Positions 8,395-17,430 of a stretch of DNA of 36,643 nucleotides are shown here, one piece after another. The stretch is from Paludibacter sp. (GTDB lineage Bacteria > Bacteroidota > Bacteroidia > Bacteroidales > Paludibacteraceae): positions 1-36,643 of the forward strand of contig JAURYY010000231.1 of assembly GCA_030653695.1 (NCBI GenBank), read 5' to 3'. Numbering within the stretch: the first letter of the stretch is position 1; the number at the start of each line of letters is the position of its first letter. The notes under the pieces are model-generated. The model made no database searches. It saw nothing but the letters and a program-made list of their open reading frames with translations, and was not told the origin of the DNA. The translations under genes were made by a program, and so were the position numbers.

Positions 8395-9507
8395 ATGTCA
8401 CATCTATTTTCTATTATATTTTCCATAACCATTTTTGGGCAACTCTTTGCTCAAACCCCCACAAGTTGGCCAAATTACCGAGGAAGCAATGTACTGAATG
8501 GCGTTTCGCACAGCACTTTCAACACGCCCATAAAGCTGCTTTGGTCGTTCAAAACAGGCGATGAAATTAAATCTTCACCCATTATAAACGAAAATCTGAT
8601 TTTTGTTGGTTCAATGGACGGAAACCTTTATGCCTTGGACAAAACAGGAAAAGTAAAATGGAAATTCAAAGCCGAATCGTCCATCGAATCGTCGCCCATT
8701 GTAATACGAAAAACTGTAATTACATGCAGTTCAAGTGGTTTGGTATATGCATTAGACGAAATAACCGGCAAATTGAAGTGGAAATTTAGAACCGATGGGC
8801 AAATTATGGGTTCTGCAAATTGGCTGTCCGATGGAAACGGGATTCAGATTTTGATACCAAGTTACGATTTTTGTTTGTATAGCATCAGGCTCGAAACCGG
8901 AAAACTAAACTGGAAATGTCAGACTGAAAACTACCTGAATGGTGCTGCAGCAACCGATAACAAAAAAATTGTGATTGGAGGTTGCGACTCGTATCTGCAT
9001 ATTATTGATGCAAAAACAGGAAAACAAATTGGCAAAGTCGAAATTGGGACTTATGTGGCTGAATCATCGGCAATAGCTGAAAACCTGGCTTTTGTGGGCG
9101 ATTACGATGGTGGATTTACTTGTGTTGACTTGGTAAAAAACAAAAAGAAATGGAAATTCACCAACCCCAAAGCAACTCCGTTTTTAAGTTCTCCGGCGGT
9201 TAATGCCGATCGTGTTTTTATCGGTTCGCACGATAAAAAAGTCTATTGTTTCGACAAGCAAACCGGAAAAATCCTTTGGACATATCAGGCTTACGGAAAA
9301 ATTGAAAGTTCACCCGTTATTTTAAAAAATAAATTAGTTATTTGCTCGAACGATGGCATAATTCACTTTATATCAACTGAAAACGGAAAAAAATTATATA
9401 CTTACGAGTTGGGTATTGCCATGAAAAGCACACCCGCAATTACCAATAATTTGATGGTAGTAACGGCAAAAGATGGAAAGGTGTATGCTTTTAAAGGAAA
9501 AGATTAA
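8395..9507 (+). CDS. PQQ-binding-like beta-propeller repeat protein (BamB-like), secreted
   Basis: Signal-peptide-like N-term; repeated blades (VYALDEITGKLKWKFRTDGQI, VYCFDKQTGKILWTYQAYGKIESSPVI). Confidence 0.88.
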   Translation: MSHLFSIIFSITIFGQLFAQTPTSWPNYRGSNVLNGVSHSTFNTPIKLLWSFKTGDEIKSSPIINENLIFVGSMDGNLYALDKTGKVKWKFKAESSIESSPIVIRKTVITCSSSGLVYALDEITGKLKWKFRTDGQIMGSANWLSDGNGIQILIPSYDFCLYSIRLETGKLNWKCQTENYLNGAAATDNKKIVIGGCDSYLHIIDAKTGKQIGKVEIGTYVAESSAIAENLAFVGDYDGGFTCVDLVKNKKKWKFTNPKATPFLSSPAVNADRVFIGSHDKKVYCFDKQTGKILWTYQAYGKIESSPVILKNKLVICSNDGIIHFISTENGKKLYTYELGIAMKSTPAITNNLMVVTAKDGKVYAFKGKD

Positions 9508-9663
9508 TTTTATATTTATCTTTACACCAAAAGCCCGTTGAATTGAACAGTTTTTGATTTTTTTCAACCAACCTCTGTTGTAATTTTTTTCTTTTCAAGC
9601 AAATTAATTTTTGAAATCAATATCAAACAAAAAATAAATAAAAAAACATTCATAACTTCTAAA

Positions 9664-10740
9664 ATGATAAAAACAACACAACGCATTATTTTACTATTTA
9701 TTCTTAGTATTTTTCTTGTTAGCTGGGGAAACGGAGGTCATTACATTATCAACAACAAAAGCCCCGAATCCTTTCCGGTATCGATGAACGCTTTTCGGGT
9801 GTGGACCGACTCGCTGAGTATGAATGCATCGGCAGCCGATATACGCAAAAGTTCCGATCCCGACGAAGGGATTCGACATTATATTGATTTGGATAATTAC
9901 GATGTTTTTCTGTCGAAAGGTCGTATACCCCAAACCTACGATTCGGTAGTAAACACCTATGGATTAAGTTTTGTGAAAGCCAATGGAACGCTTCCGTGGG
10001 CTACGCTGAACACCTATGACTCTCTGAAATTAGCTTTCATACAACGAAGGTGGAACAAAGCCATGCTTTTCGCTTCCGACCTTGGACATTATGTAGCCGA
10101 TGGACACATGCCCTTGCATCTGACAGCCAATTACGACGGTCAACTCACCAATCAAAAAGGTATTCATTCGCGGTACGAAAGCACCATGGTCTCCACCTTT
10201 ATTGCCGATCTCAGAAATTATGGAAGCAGAACGGTAAATTTTGTTCCAAACGTGAACAAATATATTTTCGACTACATGTATTTAAATTATAAATCGCTTG
10301 CCGATATTTTGGCTGCCGATATATATGCAAAAAACCTGACCGAAAGTACAAGTTCGAGTCAATATTACGCAGCTTTGTGGAGCAAAACACAAGTGATAAC
10401 CACTACACTTTTCCAAAAAAGTTCCCAAGCATTAGCTGAGTTGATTTATACGGCATGGGTCGAATCGGGCAGTCCGGCTTATAAATCGCAAACCGGATTT
10501 TTTTCATCACCTTCGATTGGCAACGGTAGTTCATTTTTTCCTAACCCCACAAAAGGTGCTGTAAAAATGAAAGATGATAATATTTACAAAACAGAAATTT
10601 TAGATTTGACAGGAAAGATAGTGGGAACGTTTTTCGAACATCATTTTGATGTAAGCCATTTACCCAATGGAATGTATCTGCTCAATATTTATGAAAGAAA
10701 AGGTGGAAACAAAATGGAGAAAGTTTTGTTGTTGAAATAG
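9664..10740 (+). CDS. S1/P1 nuclease / zinc-dependent phospholipase C superfamily protein with T9SS C-terminal sorting domain
   Basis: Signal peptide followed by WGNGGH; ASDLGHYVADGHMPLHLTANYDGQLTNQKGIHSRYE zinc-ligand signature; C-term FFPNPTKGAVKM...DLTGKIVGTF...HLPNGMYLLNIYERKGGNKMEKVLLLK is a type A T9SS tail. Confidence 0.82.
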   Translation: MIKTTQRIILLFILSIFLVSWGNGGHYIINNKSPESFPVSMNAFRVWTDSLSMNASAADIRKSSDPDEGIRHYIDLDNYDVFLSKGRIPQTYDSVVNTYGLSFVKANGTLPWATLNTYDSLKLAFIQRRWNKAMLFASDLGHYVADGHMPLHLTANYDGQLTNQKGIHSRYESTMVSTFIADLRNYGSRTVNFVPNVNKYIFDYMYLNYKSLADILAADIYAKNLTESTSSSQYYAALWSKTQVITTTLFQKSSQALAELIYTAWVESGSPAYKSQTGFFSSPSIGNGSSFFPNPTKGAVKMKDDNIYKTEILDLTGKIVGTFFEHHFDVSHLPNGMYLLNIYERKGGNKMEKVLLLK

Positions 10741-10760
10741 CAAGGGGGCATGCCCCCTTG
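10741..10760. repeat. Perfect 20-bp palindrome CAAGGGGGCATGCCCCCTTG
   Basis: Equals its reverse complement exactly; starts directly after the stop codon at 10738-10740. Confidence 0.9.
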
Positions 10761-10785
10761 TCTTAAGGGAATTAAAGAATTGATT

Positions 10786-12078
10786 ATGAAAATTGCATAT
10801 TTATTACCGGGCTCAGGCGGTTCGTTTTATTGTGGCAATTGTTTGCGCGACAAAGTTTTTACAAAATCGCTCAAACAATCGGGGCATGACATCCTCATGA
10901 TTCCCATGTATTTGCCGTTGAGTATTGACCAATGCGATGCCGACAGCCCCATATTTTATGGTGCAGTCAATATTTATTTGGAACAACTTAGTCCGATATT
11001 CAAAAAAATGCCTCACTGGTTGAAAAAGTTTTTGGACTCCGATAAAGTGTTGCGCTTTGCCGCCAAACAATCGGGTTCGACCAAAGCCGAAGGCAACGAA
11101 AGTATGACCATTTCGATGCTTCAAGGAACACACGGTAAACAATCGGAAAATTTAGACGAACTGATTTATTGGCTGAAAGAACACGAAAAACCTGATGTAG
11201 TGCATTTATCCAACGCATTACTTTCGGGATTGGCCCAGAAACTGAAACAAGAACTTAATTGTACTGTGGTTTGTACATTGCAGGACGAAGATGAATGGAT
11301 TGATGAGATGAGAGAACCTTTCGCATCACAAACCTGGAAATTAATTGAATCGAATGCCGCTTATATTGATTCTTTTATTGCAGTAAGTGAATATTATGCA
11401 GCATTGATTAAATCAAAAATTCAAATTCCGGCTGAAAAATTACATGTAGTATATAACAGTATTGGAATTGATACAATAAGAGAAAGCAAACACGATAAAA
11501 ACCATCACACCATTGGTTATATGTCGAAAATCAACAGTCTTTTCGGAGCCGACTTGCTCTTCGATGCTTTTGTTGAATTGAAAAAAGAAAAACAATTTTC
11601 GACATTAAAATTAAAATATACCGGCGGATATACCGATGATTTCAGCAAGGTGGTTCGGACCATTAAACAAAAAGCAAAACAAAACAGCATCGAAAATGAT
11701 GTTGAATTTTTTGATGATTTATCGAGTATCGGGAAAAATAAATTTCTTGATTCTATCAGTATTTTATGCGTTCCTTCGCGCCGAAAAGAAGCTTTTGCTA
11801 TTCAAGTGCTCGAAGCTTATGCAGCTGAAGTACCATCCATTTTGCCAAATACGGGAGCTTACCCCGAAATTAACAACAGAAGTAATGCCGGCTTGCTTTA
11901 TGTGCCTAACGATACAAAAAACCTTGTAAACGTACTAAGAGAACTGCTTACTAATGAAGTTTTGTATCACGAACTAAAACAAAATTGTCATAAAGCAATT
12001 CAATCGGTTTTCAACAGTAGGGAGCAATCGCTTCAAATAATTGAAATTTATAACAATGCTGTCTTTAATAAAAAATAA
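10786..12078 (+). CDS. Glycosyltransferase family 4 protein
   Basis: MKIAYLLPGSGGSFYCGNCLRD N-term, central HVVYNSIGID, C-term EAFAIQVLEAYAAEVPSILPNTGAYPEI. Start moved from 10750 to 10786 because the first 12 codons lie in the palindrome. Confidence 0.85.
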   Translation: MKIAYLLPGSGGSFYCGNCLRDKVFTKSLKQSGHDILMIPMYLPLSIDQCDADSPIFYGAVNIYLEQLSPIFKKMPHWLKKFLDSDKVLRFAAKQSGSTKAEGNESMTISMLQGTHGKQSENLDELIYWLKEHEKPDVVHLSNALLSGLAQKLKQELNCTVVCTLQDEDEWIDEMREPFASQTWKLIESNAAYIDSFIAVSEYYAALIKSKIQIPAEKLHVVYNSIGIDTIRESKHDKNHHTIGYMSKINSLFGADLLFDAFVELKKEKQFSTLKLKYTGGYTDDFSKVVRTIKQKAKQNSIENDVEFFDDLSSIGKNKFLDSISILCVPSRRKEAFAIQVLEAYAAEVPSILPNTGAYPEINNRSNAGLLYVPNDTKNLVNVLRELLTNEVLYHELKQNCHKAIQSVFNSREQSLQIIEIYNNAVFNKK

Positions 12079-12103
12079 TTGCCAAACATAAAAGGTAAAA
12101 ACG

Positions 12104-12775
12104 ATGTTGAAAGTTGAAAATTTATCCAAGTCATTCGAGAATCAGCGCATACTCAATGATCTATCATTTGAAATTGAAAAGGGCAATTCGGTGGCAATTG
12201 TCGGTCCTTCGGGTTCAGGAAAAACCACTTTTCTGAATATCATTGGTGCACTCGATGTGGCTGATAGCGGTTTTGTTTATTTTAATGAACAAGATATTAA
12301 TAAAATGACAGCAAACCAGCGCAGCGCATTTCGGAACAAACATATAGGTTTTGTTTTTCAGTCGCATTACTTATTGCCGCAATGTACAGTCATCGAAAAT
12401 GTGTTATTACCTACACTCACTTATACAAATAAAGCAGATAAAATAGCCGCCCGAGTGCGTGCCGAAGAATTATTAGATAAATTAGGCATGATGCCACACA
12501 AAGATAAACTTCCGGGACAACTTTCGGGGGGCGAATGTCAGCGTACGGCTTTCGCCAGAGCATTAATCAATCAACCCCAACTGATCCTTGCCGATGAACC
12601 AACCGGATCGCTCGATGAAGAAAATGCAGCATTATTATCAAACGAGTTAATTCAATTGAATAAAGAAATGAATACCAGCCTGATAGTGGTAACGCATTCG
12701 TTAAAATTAGCCGAACTTATGAACAGGGTTCTATATTTACGCCATCACAAGCTAATTACTGATTCAGTTTTTTAA
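12104..12775 (+). CDS. ABC transporter ATP-binding protein (LolD/MacB-type)
   Basis: Walker A GPSGSGKT, signature LSGGECQR, Walker B LILADEPTGSLD. Confidence 0.95.
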   Translation: MLKVENLSKSFENQRILNDLSFEIEKGNSVAIVGPSGSGKTTFLNIIGALDVADSGFVYFNEQDINKMTANQRSAFRNKHIGFVFQSHYLLPQCTVIENVLLPTLTYTNKADKIAARVRAEELLDKLGMMPHKDKLPGQLSGGECQRTAFARALINQPQLILADEPTGSLDEENAALLSNELIQLNKEMNTSLIVVTHSLKLAELMNRVLYLRHHKLITDSVF

Positions 12776-12790
12776 ACAAAACCTGTATTT

Positions 12791-15700
12791 ATGAACCCGT
12801 CTAAACTCATTTTTCGCAATCTGAATTACTACCGAAAAGAGCATGTTTTGCTGTTTATCGGATTGGTTTTGAGTACTGCCATACTTACAGCGGCGCTTAT
12901 CATTGGCGATTCGGTAAAGTTTAGTCTGAATACTATCGTCGAAAAACGATTAGGCAAAACGCAACAAATAATTTTAACTCAGGAGCGGTTTTTCCCTGCC
13001 GAATTTTCGAAAACGCTTTCAACTGAACTAAAAACAGCCATTGCCCCGGTACTGATGCTGCGTGGAATGGCTCAAGCGGAAAATACCAAAGTAGTATTGC
13101 CCGATGTGCAGGTATGTGGCATCGACAGTAATTTTTGGAAAATGGGCAACTGCACCATGCCCGAAATCAAAGAGAATGAAGTTATTATCAATTATAAATT
13201 AGCCGACAAACTCCAACTGAAAGTAGGTGATGAACTTTTTACCCGCATCGAAAAAATAAGTTTTGTAACCGAAAATGCACCGTTTGTACCTACCGATGAT
13301 AATACCATTGCCTTGAGAATGAAAGTGAGAGCCATTGCTGACAAACAATGCTTTGGCGATTTTAATATACAAACCAACCAAATAACACCTGCTACGGTTT
13401 TCTTTTCGTTGCAACAACTGTCGAAACTGAATTTTGATGGTAATTTTGCTAACTTGATGCTTATTTCGGAAAATCAAAAGTCAGTGGAAGAAATTAATAA
13501 GGCAATAAAAAATTGTTGGACAATCGATGTTATTAACCTGAAAATAAGATCAATAAAAAAGCAAGATAAAGTCGAATTAATTTCTGACAAAGTATTTATT
13601 GAAGATACAATTCTCAGTATTCTAAAAAATGCCGGTCTGCATCCCGAACCGCAGTTTACTTATCTGATAAATTTTATTCAGACAAAAAACAAATTTACCC
13701 CTTATTCATTTGTTTCGGCTCTATCGCATTATCCCAACTTTCAGTTGAAAGGAAACGAACTCATTATCAACTCGTGGTTGGCTGCCGATTTAGGTGCAAA
13801 AGTGAACGACACGCTTCGTTTGCAATATTTCACGCTCGAATCATTCCGTAAATTAAAGGAACAAACCACTTTATTCGTTGTAAAAGATATCGTTGATATT
13901 AAAGGATTTGCAGCCGATAGTTTGCTTATGCCGGCTTTCGAAGGTTTAGCCGGTGTTGACCGTTGCAGCGATTGGGAAGCCGGAATTCCGGTTGATTTTT
14001 CGAAAATACGAGATAAAGATGAGGCATGGTGGAATAAATACAAAGGTACGCCTAAAGCATTTATCGCTTACGAAATGGCAGTTGAACTTTGGGGAATGAA
14101 TTTTGGAAATTCCACTTCTATACGTTTCGACAGCCAGGCAGATACCACAAAAATAAAACAGGTTATTCTGAATGAGTTGCAACCAGCCCAAGTTGGGTTA
14201 AATATTTACGATATTAAAAACAATGCAGGTTGGTCGGCGTCCAATGCGGTCGATTTTGCTCAATTGTTTCTTGCGCTGAGCTTTTTCCTCATTTTAGCGG
14301 CATTTTTATTGAGCGGATTGTTGTTTTCAATGCTTGTAGTTCAACGCCGGAAAGAACAGGGAGTCTATCTATCGATGGGATTGTCGCAAAAAATAATCTA
14401 TAGGATTTTTTTCGGCGAGGGGCTTTCGAATGCTTTAATCAGCAGTTTTGTAGGTGTTTTTGCAGGAATTTTGCTGAGTCAACTCGTTTTGCTTTTCCTA
14501 AATTCTATCTGGTACGATATTGTACGTACTTCATCTATTCAACTTTTTATCAACCCGATAACACTATTTACAGGGCTCATAACTAATATTTTAATAGCTG
14601 CAACTATTATTTTTCTACTCCTAAAATCTCATTTCAAAAGGCAAATTGGCGAACTCAACAAAAATATCAACAACAAGCGAATAAGTCATACAGCCAAGAA
14701 CCAAAAAATAAGTTTTTACATTGGGGTAAGCACCGCAATTTTACTTTCAGCCATCGTGCTGTATAATTTACAACAGGGCGTTTATCAGAATAGTTCGATG
14801 TTTTTAATGTTCGGCTTACTGCTTCTTATTTCGCTCACTTCATGGTTTGCCTTTTTCGTTCTGAAAAGCAGCGATTCAAAACCGCTCATTTTTTCTAATA
14901 TCCATTGGGCGATGCAAAATCTGAGATTTGATTTCAAACGTAATATTATCATTTCAGTCATTATTTCCATTGGTATTTTTATTGTCATTTCCACCGGAGC
15001 GAATCGTGTCGATTTTAAGAGAGATGCCAATGTAAACACTTCTGGCACCGGAGGTTTCGACTTTTTTGTTGAAACAAATATCGGAGTAAATACGGACTTT
15101 TCGAGTGCTAAAGACCGCGAACAATTGGGAATTTCGGAAAATCTCGGCGATGTAACATTCGTACAATTGCTTCGATACAAAAGCGACGATGCCAGTTGCC
15201 TGAACCTGAACAGGATAGTACGTCCTTCGGTGTTGGGTCTAAATCCGGATAAATTCGAAGAACGGAATGCTTTCTCATTCATAAAAACATTATCGCAAGA
15301 AGGTTACACAAATTGGGAAATTCTTCGTCAACCCATGTCCGAAAACTGTATTCCTGCCGTAGCCGATCAAACTGTAATTACGTGGGGTTTAGGTAAATCG
15401 CTTGGCGACAGCATTATGTACACAAACGAACGCGGCCAAACAATTTATTTAGTGCTTGCAGGAGGATTAGAAAATTCTGTTTTTCAAGGCAATCTGATTA
15501 TTTCGGAAGAGAACTTCTTGAAACATTTTCCGTCCATAAGCGGAAGTAATATAATTTTAGCTGATGTAAAAACCGAGTTTGTTGCCCAATTCCATGAAAA
15601 TCTTGAAGGTGCACTGCGGTATTACGGCGTTCATATCCAAAGCGCCCCCGAACGATTAGCTATTTTCAATTCGGTAACCAATACCTATTTAGATATTTTT

Positions 15701-16063
15701 CTGGCTTTGGGCGGAATTGCTTTGATACTTGGCACTTTTGGCATTGCCATTATTTTCATCAGAAGCATCAATTCCCGAAAAAATAATTATGCCATGATGC
15801 AGGCAATAGGTATTTCACAAAAAAACATACGGAAAACTATTGTCATCGAATTTGCAATCATTTTGTTTTCAGGAATAATAATTGGTTTATTATCAGCCGC
15901 TTTGGCAAGCCTTCAAAGTTTAATCGCCGGAAATGCCGATGTTCCTTTTGGGCTGCTCTTCTCGATAATAATTGTGTTTACAGCCAACGGTTTTTTTTGG
16001 ATTTATGTGGGCAGTAGAATAAGTGTGAAAAGTAATTTTATCTCGAAACTGAGAAATGAGTAG
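12791..16063 (+). CDS. FtsX-like ABC transporter permease (1090 aa)
   Basis: Directly downstream of the ATPase; N-term TM segment, two clusters of TM helices (aa ~490-620 and ~990-1080) with FtsX-type motif RRKEQGVYLSMGLSQKIIYRIFFGEG. Confidence 0.9.
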   Translation: MNPSKLIFRNLNYYRKEHVLLFIGLVLSTAILTAALIIGDSVKFSLNTIVEKRLGKTQQIILTQERFFPAEFSKTLSTELKTAIAPVLMLRGMAQAENTKVVLPDVQVCGIDSNFWKMGNCTMPEIKENEVIINYKLADKLQLKVGDELFTRIEKISFVTENAPFVPTDDNTIALRMKVRAIADKQCFGDFNIQTNQITPATVFFSLQQLSKLNFDGNFANLMLISENQKSVEEINKAIKNCWTIDVINLKIRSIKKQDKVELISDKVFIEDTILSILKNAGLHPEPQFTYLINFIQTKNKFTPYSFVSALSHYPNFQLKGNELIINSWLAADLGAKVNDTLRLQYFTLESFRKLKEQTTLFVVKDIVDIKGFAADSLLMPAFEGLAGVDRCSDWEAGIPVDFSKIRDKDEAWWNKYKGTPKAFIAYEMAVELWGMNFGNSTSIRFDSQADTTKIKQVILNELQPAQVGLNIYDIKNNAGWSASNAVDFAQLFLALSFFLILAAFLLSGLLFSMLVVQRRKEQGVYLSMGLSQKIIYRIFFGEGLSNALISSFVGVFAGILLSQLVLLFLNSIWYDIVRTSSIQLFINPITLFTGLITNILIAATIIFLLLKSHFKRQIGELNKNINNKRISHTAKNQKISFYIGVSTAILLSAIVLYNLQQGVYQNSSMFLMFGLLLLISLTSWFAFFVLKSSDSKPLIFSNIHWAMQNLRFDFKRNIIISVIISIGIFIVISTGANRVDFKRDANVNTSGTGGFDFFVETNIGVNTDFSSAKDREQLGISENLGDVTFVQLLRYKSDDASCLNLNRIVRPSVLGLNPDKFEERNAFSFIKTLSQEGYTNWEILRQPMSENCIPAVADQTVITWGLGKSLGDSIMYTNERGQTIYLVLAGGLENSVFQGNLIISEENFLKHFPSISGSNIILADVKTEFVAQFHENLEGALRYYGVHIQSAPERLAIFNSVTNTYLDIFLALGGIALILGTFGIAIIFIRSINSRKNNYAMMQAIGISQKNIRKTIVIEFAIILFSGIIIGLLSAALASLQSLIAGNADVPFGLLFSIIIVFTANGFFWIYVGSRISVKSNFISKLRNE

Positions 16064-16102
16064 AACTGAAATTCTTTTATTATTTTGAAATTGAAAAAAA
16101 CT

Positions 16103-16136
16103 AAAAAACCATTTCCAAACTGGAAATGGTTTTTTT
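16103..16136. terminator. Bidirectional rho-independent terminator
   Basis: AAAAAACCATTTCCA-AAC-TGGAAATGGTTTTTT, 15-bp stem with a 3-nt loop; between the permease (+) and tRNA-Thr (-). Confidence 0.85.
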
Positions 16137-16139
16137 CTG

Positions 16140-16213
16140 AGCCTCTTGTCGGATTCGAACCAACGACCCCGAGATTACAAATCACGTGCTCTGGCCAACT
16201 GAGCTAAAGAGGC
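16140..16213 (-). tRNA. tRNA-Thr (anticodon TGT)
   Basis: RC GCCTCTTTAGCTCAGTTGGCCAGAGCACGTGATTTGTAATCTCGGGGTCGTTGGTTCGAATCCGACAAGAGGCT folds as a cloverleaf; anticodon loop TTTGTAA. Confidence 0.95.
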
Positions 16214-16217
16214 AAAA

Positions 16218-16314
16218 GGGTAAGCCCCCTGCATCGCACCGCTACAACTTTCTACCCTTGCTGCGATCAAGCCCTGGGGGAGTTCGAAAGGAGCTGGTCG
16301 TACAGGACTTACCC
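16218..16314 (-). ncRNA. ffs: Bacterial signal recognition particle RNA (small, 4.5S-type)
   Basis: RC GGGTAAGTCCTGTACGACCAGCTCCTTTCGAACTCCCCCAGGGCTTGATCGCAGCAAGGG...GCAGGGGGCTTACCC: paired ends GGGTAAG/CTTACCC and a domain IV-like CAGG...AGCA internal loop with correct spacing. Confidence 0.82.
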
Positions 16315-16319
16315 CGACA

Positions 16320-16350
16320 CAAAAGTAGTGCTTTTTAAGGAATATGCAAA
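16320..16350 (-). promoter_or_regulatory. Bacteroidota sigma-ABfr-type promoter for SRP RNA (and probably tRNA-Thr)
   Basis: RC TTTG-N19-TACTTTTG, matching TTTG/N19-21/TAnnTTTG, just upstream of the SRP RNA 5' end. Confidence 0.75.
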
Positions 16351-16430
16351 ACCATTTAATGAAATTTTTTACACAAAGCCTCTACCCTATTCATTTTCAG
16401 AAAACTATTGATTAAAAATATTTCAGAAAT

Positions 16431-16461
16431 AAAAAAACCGGAACTGCATTAGCCCCGGTTT
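16431..16461 (-). terminator. Rho-independent terminator after the DUF4465 gene
   Basis: RC AAACCGGGGCTAATGCAGTTCCGGTTTTTTT: 7-bp stem plus three further pairs (two G-U) and a T run. Confidence 0.75.
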
Positions 16462-16510
16462 AAAGTATGAAATGCAAATATTATGGCAGATAAAAGCAAA
16501 GATTCATACT

Positions 16511-17245
16511 TTATTTTGTCGAAATGGTCTGCGTAAACTCAATATTATCAATACAAACATACGCCGGAGTATTCATTCCCCATTGCCCTTTATCGCTCGA
16601 ATCGAATGTAAAAGTTACTTGATCCACTTTGCCAAGACTGCTTACATCTACTTTATTCCATGTATTCGACATGAATGTTTTGCCATCTCGGAAATCAGAC
16701 AAATAGTAATCAACAGCTGATTTATTAATATTATTCAAATAACCCGTTATCGTAACTTTAAACCAATCGCCGGCAACAAATTTTTTACTGACACCGGGAG
16801 TTCCGCTCATCATATCAAGATAAGCATAAGTCGAATTTGTCAACATCAGACTTTTAATGCTGAAATTTCCATAAACATTGCTATCGCACTGTAATGTGGC
16901 TGCTCCGTAAGCTAAGGCAAATTGTTTTGAACCTGAGGCTCCTGAGCCTGCCGAAACACTATATTGATTAGTGTAACCCGGCGTTGTTTTGTTTTTTTTG
17001 GCCGAACATGCAAATCCTGACCACGAGAACCATGCAGCATTGTAACTGTTGTTGAATGTTGCCACTTTGGTGGTAAAAAAGCCCGAACCATCTGAGCCGT
17101 TCCAAATACTGTCGACATTTAATTTAACATTTTCAAAATCGACAATGGTCGATACAGTTACCGAATCGGATGTTAATTCCGGTTCACACGAAGTTAACAC
17201 AATTGCAAATACGCTTAAAGCAAAAAATAATTTAATTGTTTTCAT
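16511..17245 (-). CDS. DUF4465 domain-containing lipoprotein (candidate BtuH-type corrinoid-binding surface lipoprotein)
   Basis: Lipobox FAIVLTSC, 244 aa with DUF4465-like features (NAAWFSWSGFACS, ...YVCIDNIEF); downstream of a cobalamin riboswitch. Confidence 0.82.
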   Translation of the reverse strand: MKTIKLFFALSVFAIVLTSCEPELTSDSVTVSTIVDFENVKLNVDSIWNGSDGSGFFTTKVATFNNSYNAAWFSWSGFACSAKKNKTTPGYTNQYSVSAGSGASGSKQFALAYGAATLQCDSNVYGNFSIKSLMLTNSTYAYLDMMSGTPGVSKKFVAGDWFKVTITGYLNNINKSAVDYYLSDFRDGKTFMSNTWNKVDVSSLGKVDQVTFTFDSSDKGQWGMNTPAYVCIDNIEFTQTISTK

Positions 17246-17430
17246 TTTTTTTTATATTATTGATTATTAAATAGATAATTTTCAATTCAACAAATAACAA
17301 AATGTCAATGCACAGGATGTAATTATCGTATCAGACAATTATAAAAATAAATGAAGAATGTGTACACGGTTGATGTGTTCAAACTCTGTTTGCCGTTAAT
17401 CCCGAAAGCAAAAACATAATTGTTGAAAAT

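Noticed and set aside
14785-15282. 165-aa minus-strand ORF inside the FtsX permease gene
   Set aside because: Fully antisense to a strong conserved CDS and without recognisable domain; likely a chance antisense ORF.
16472-16720. 82-aa + strand ORF overlapping the DUF4465 3' end
   Set aside because: Antisense to the DUF4465 coding region; no domain or promoter support.
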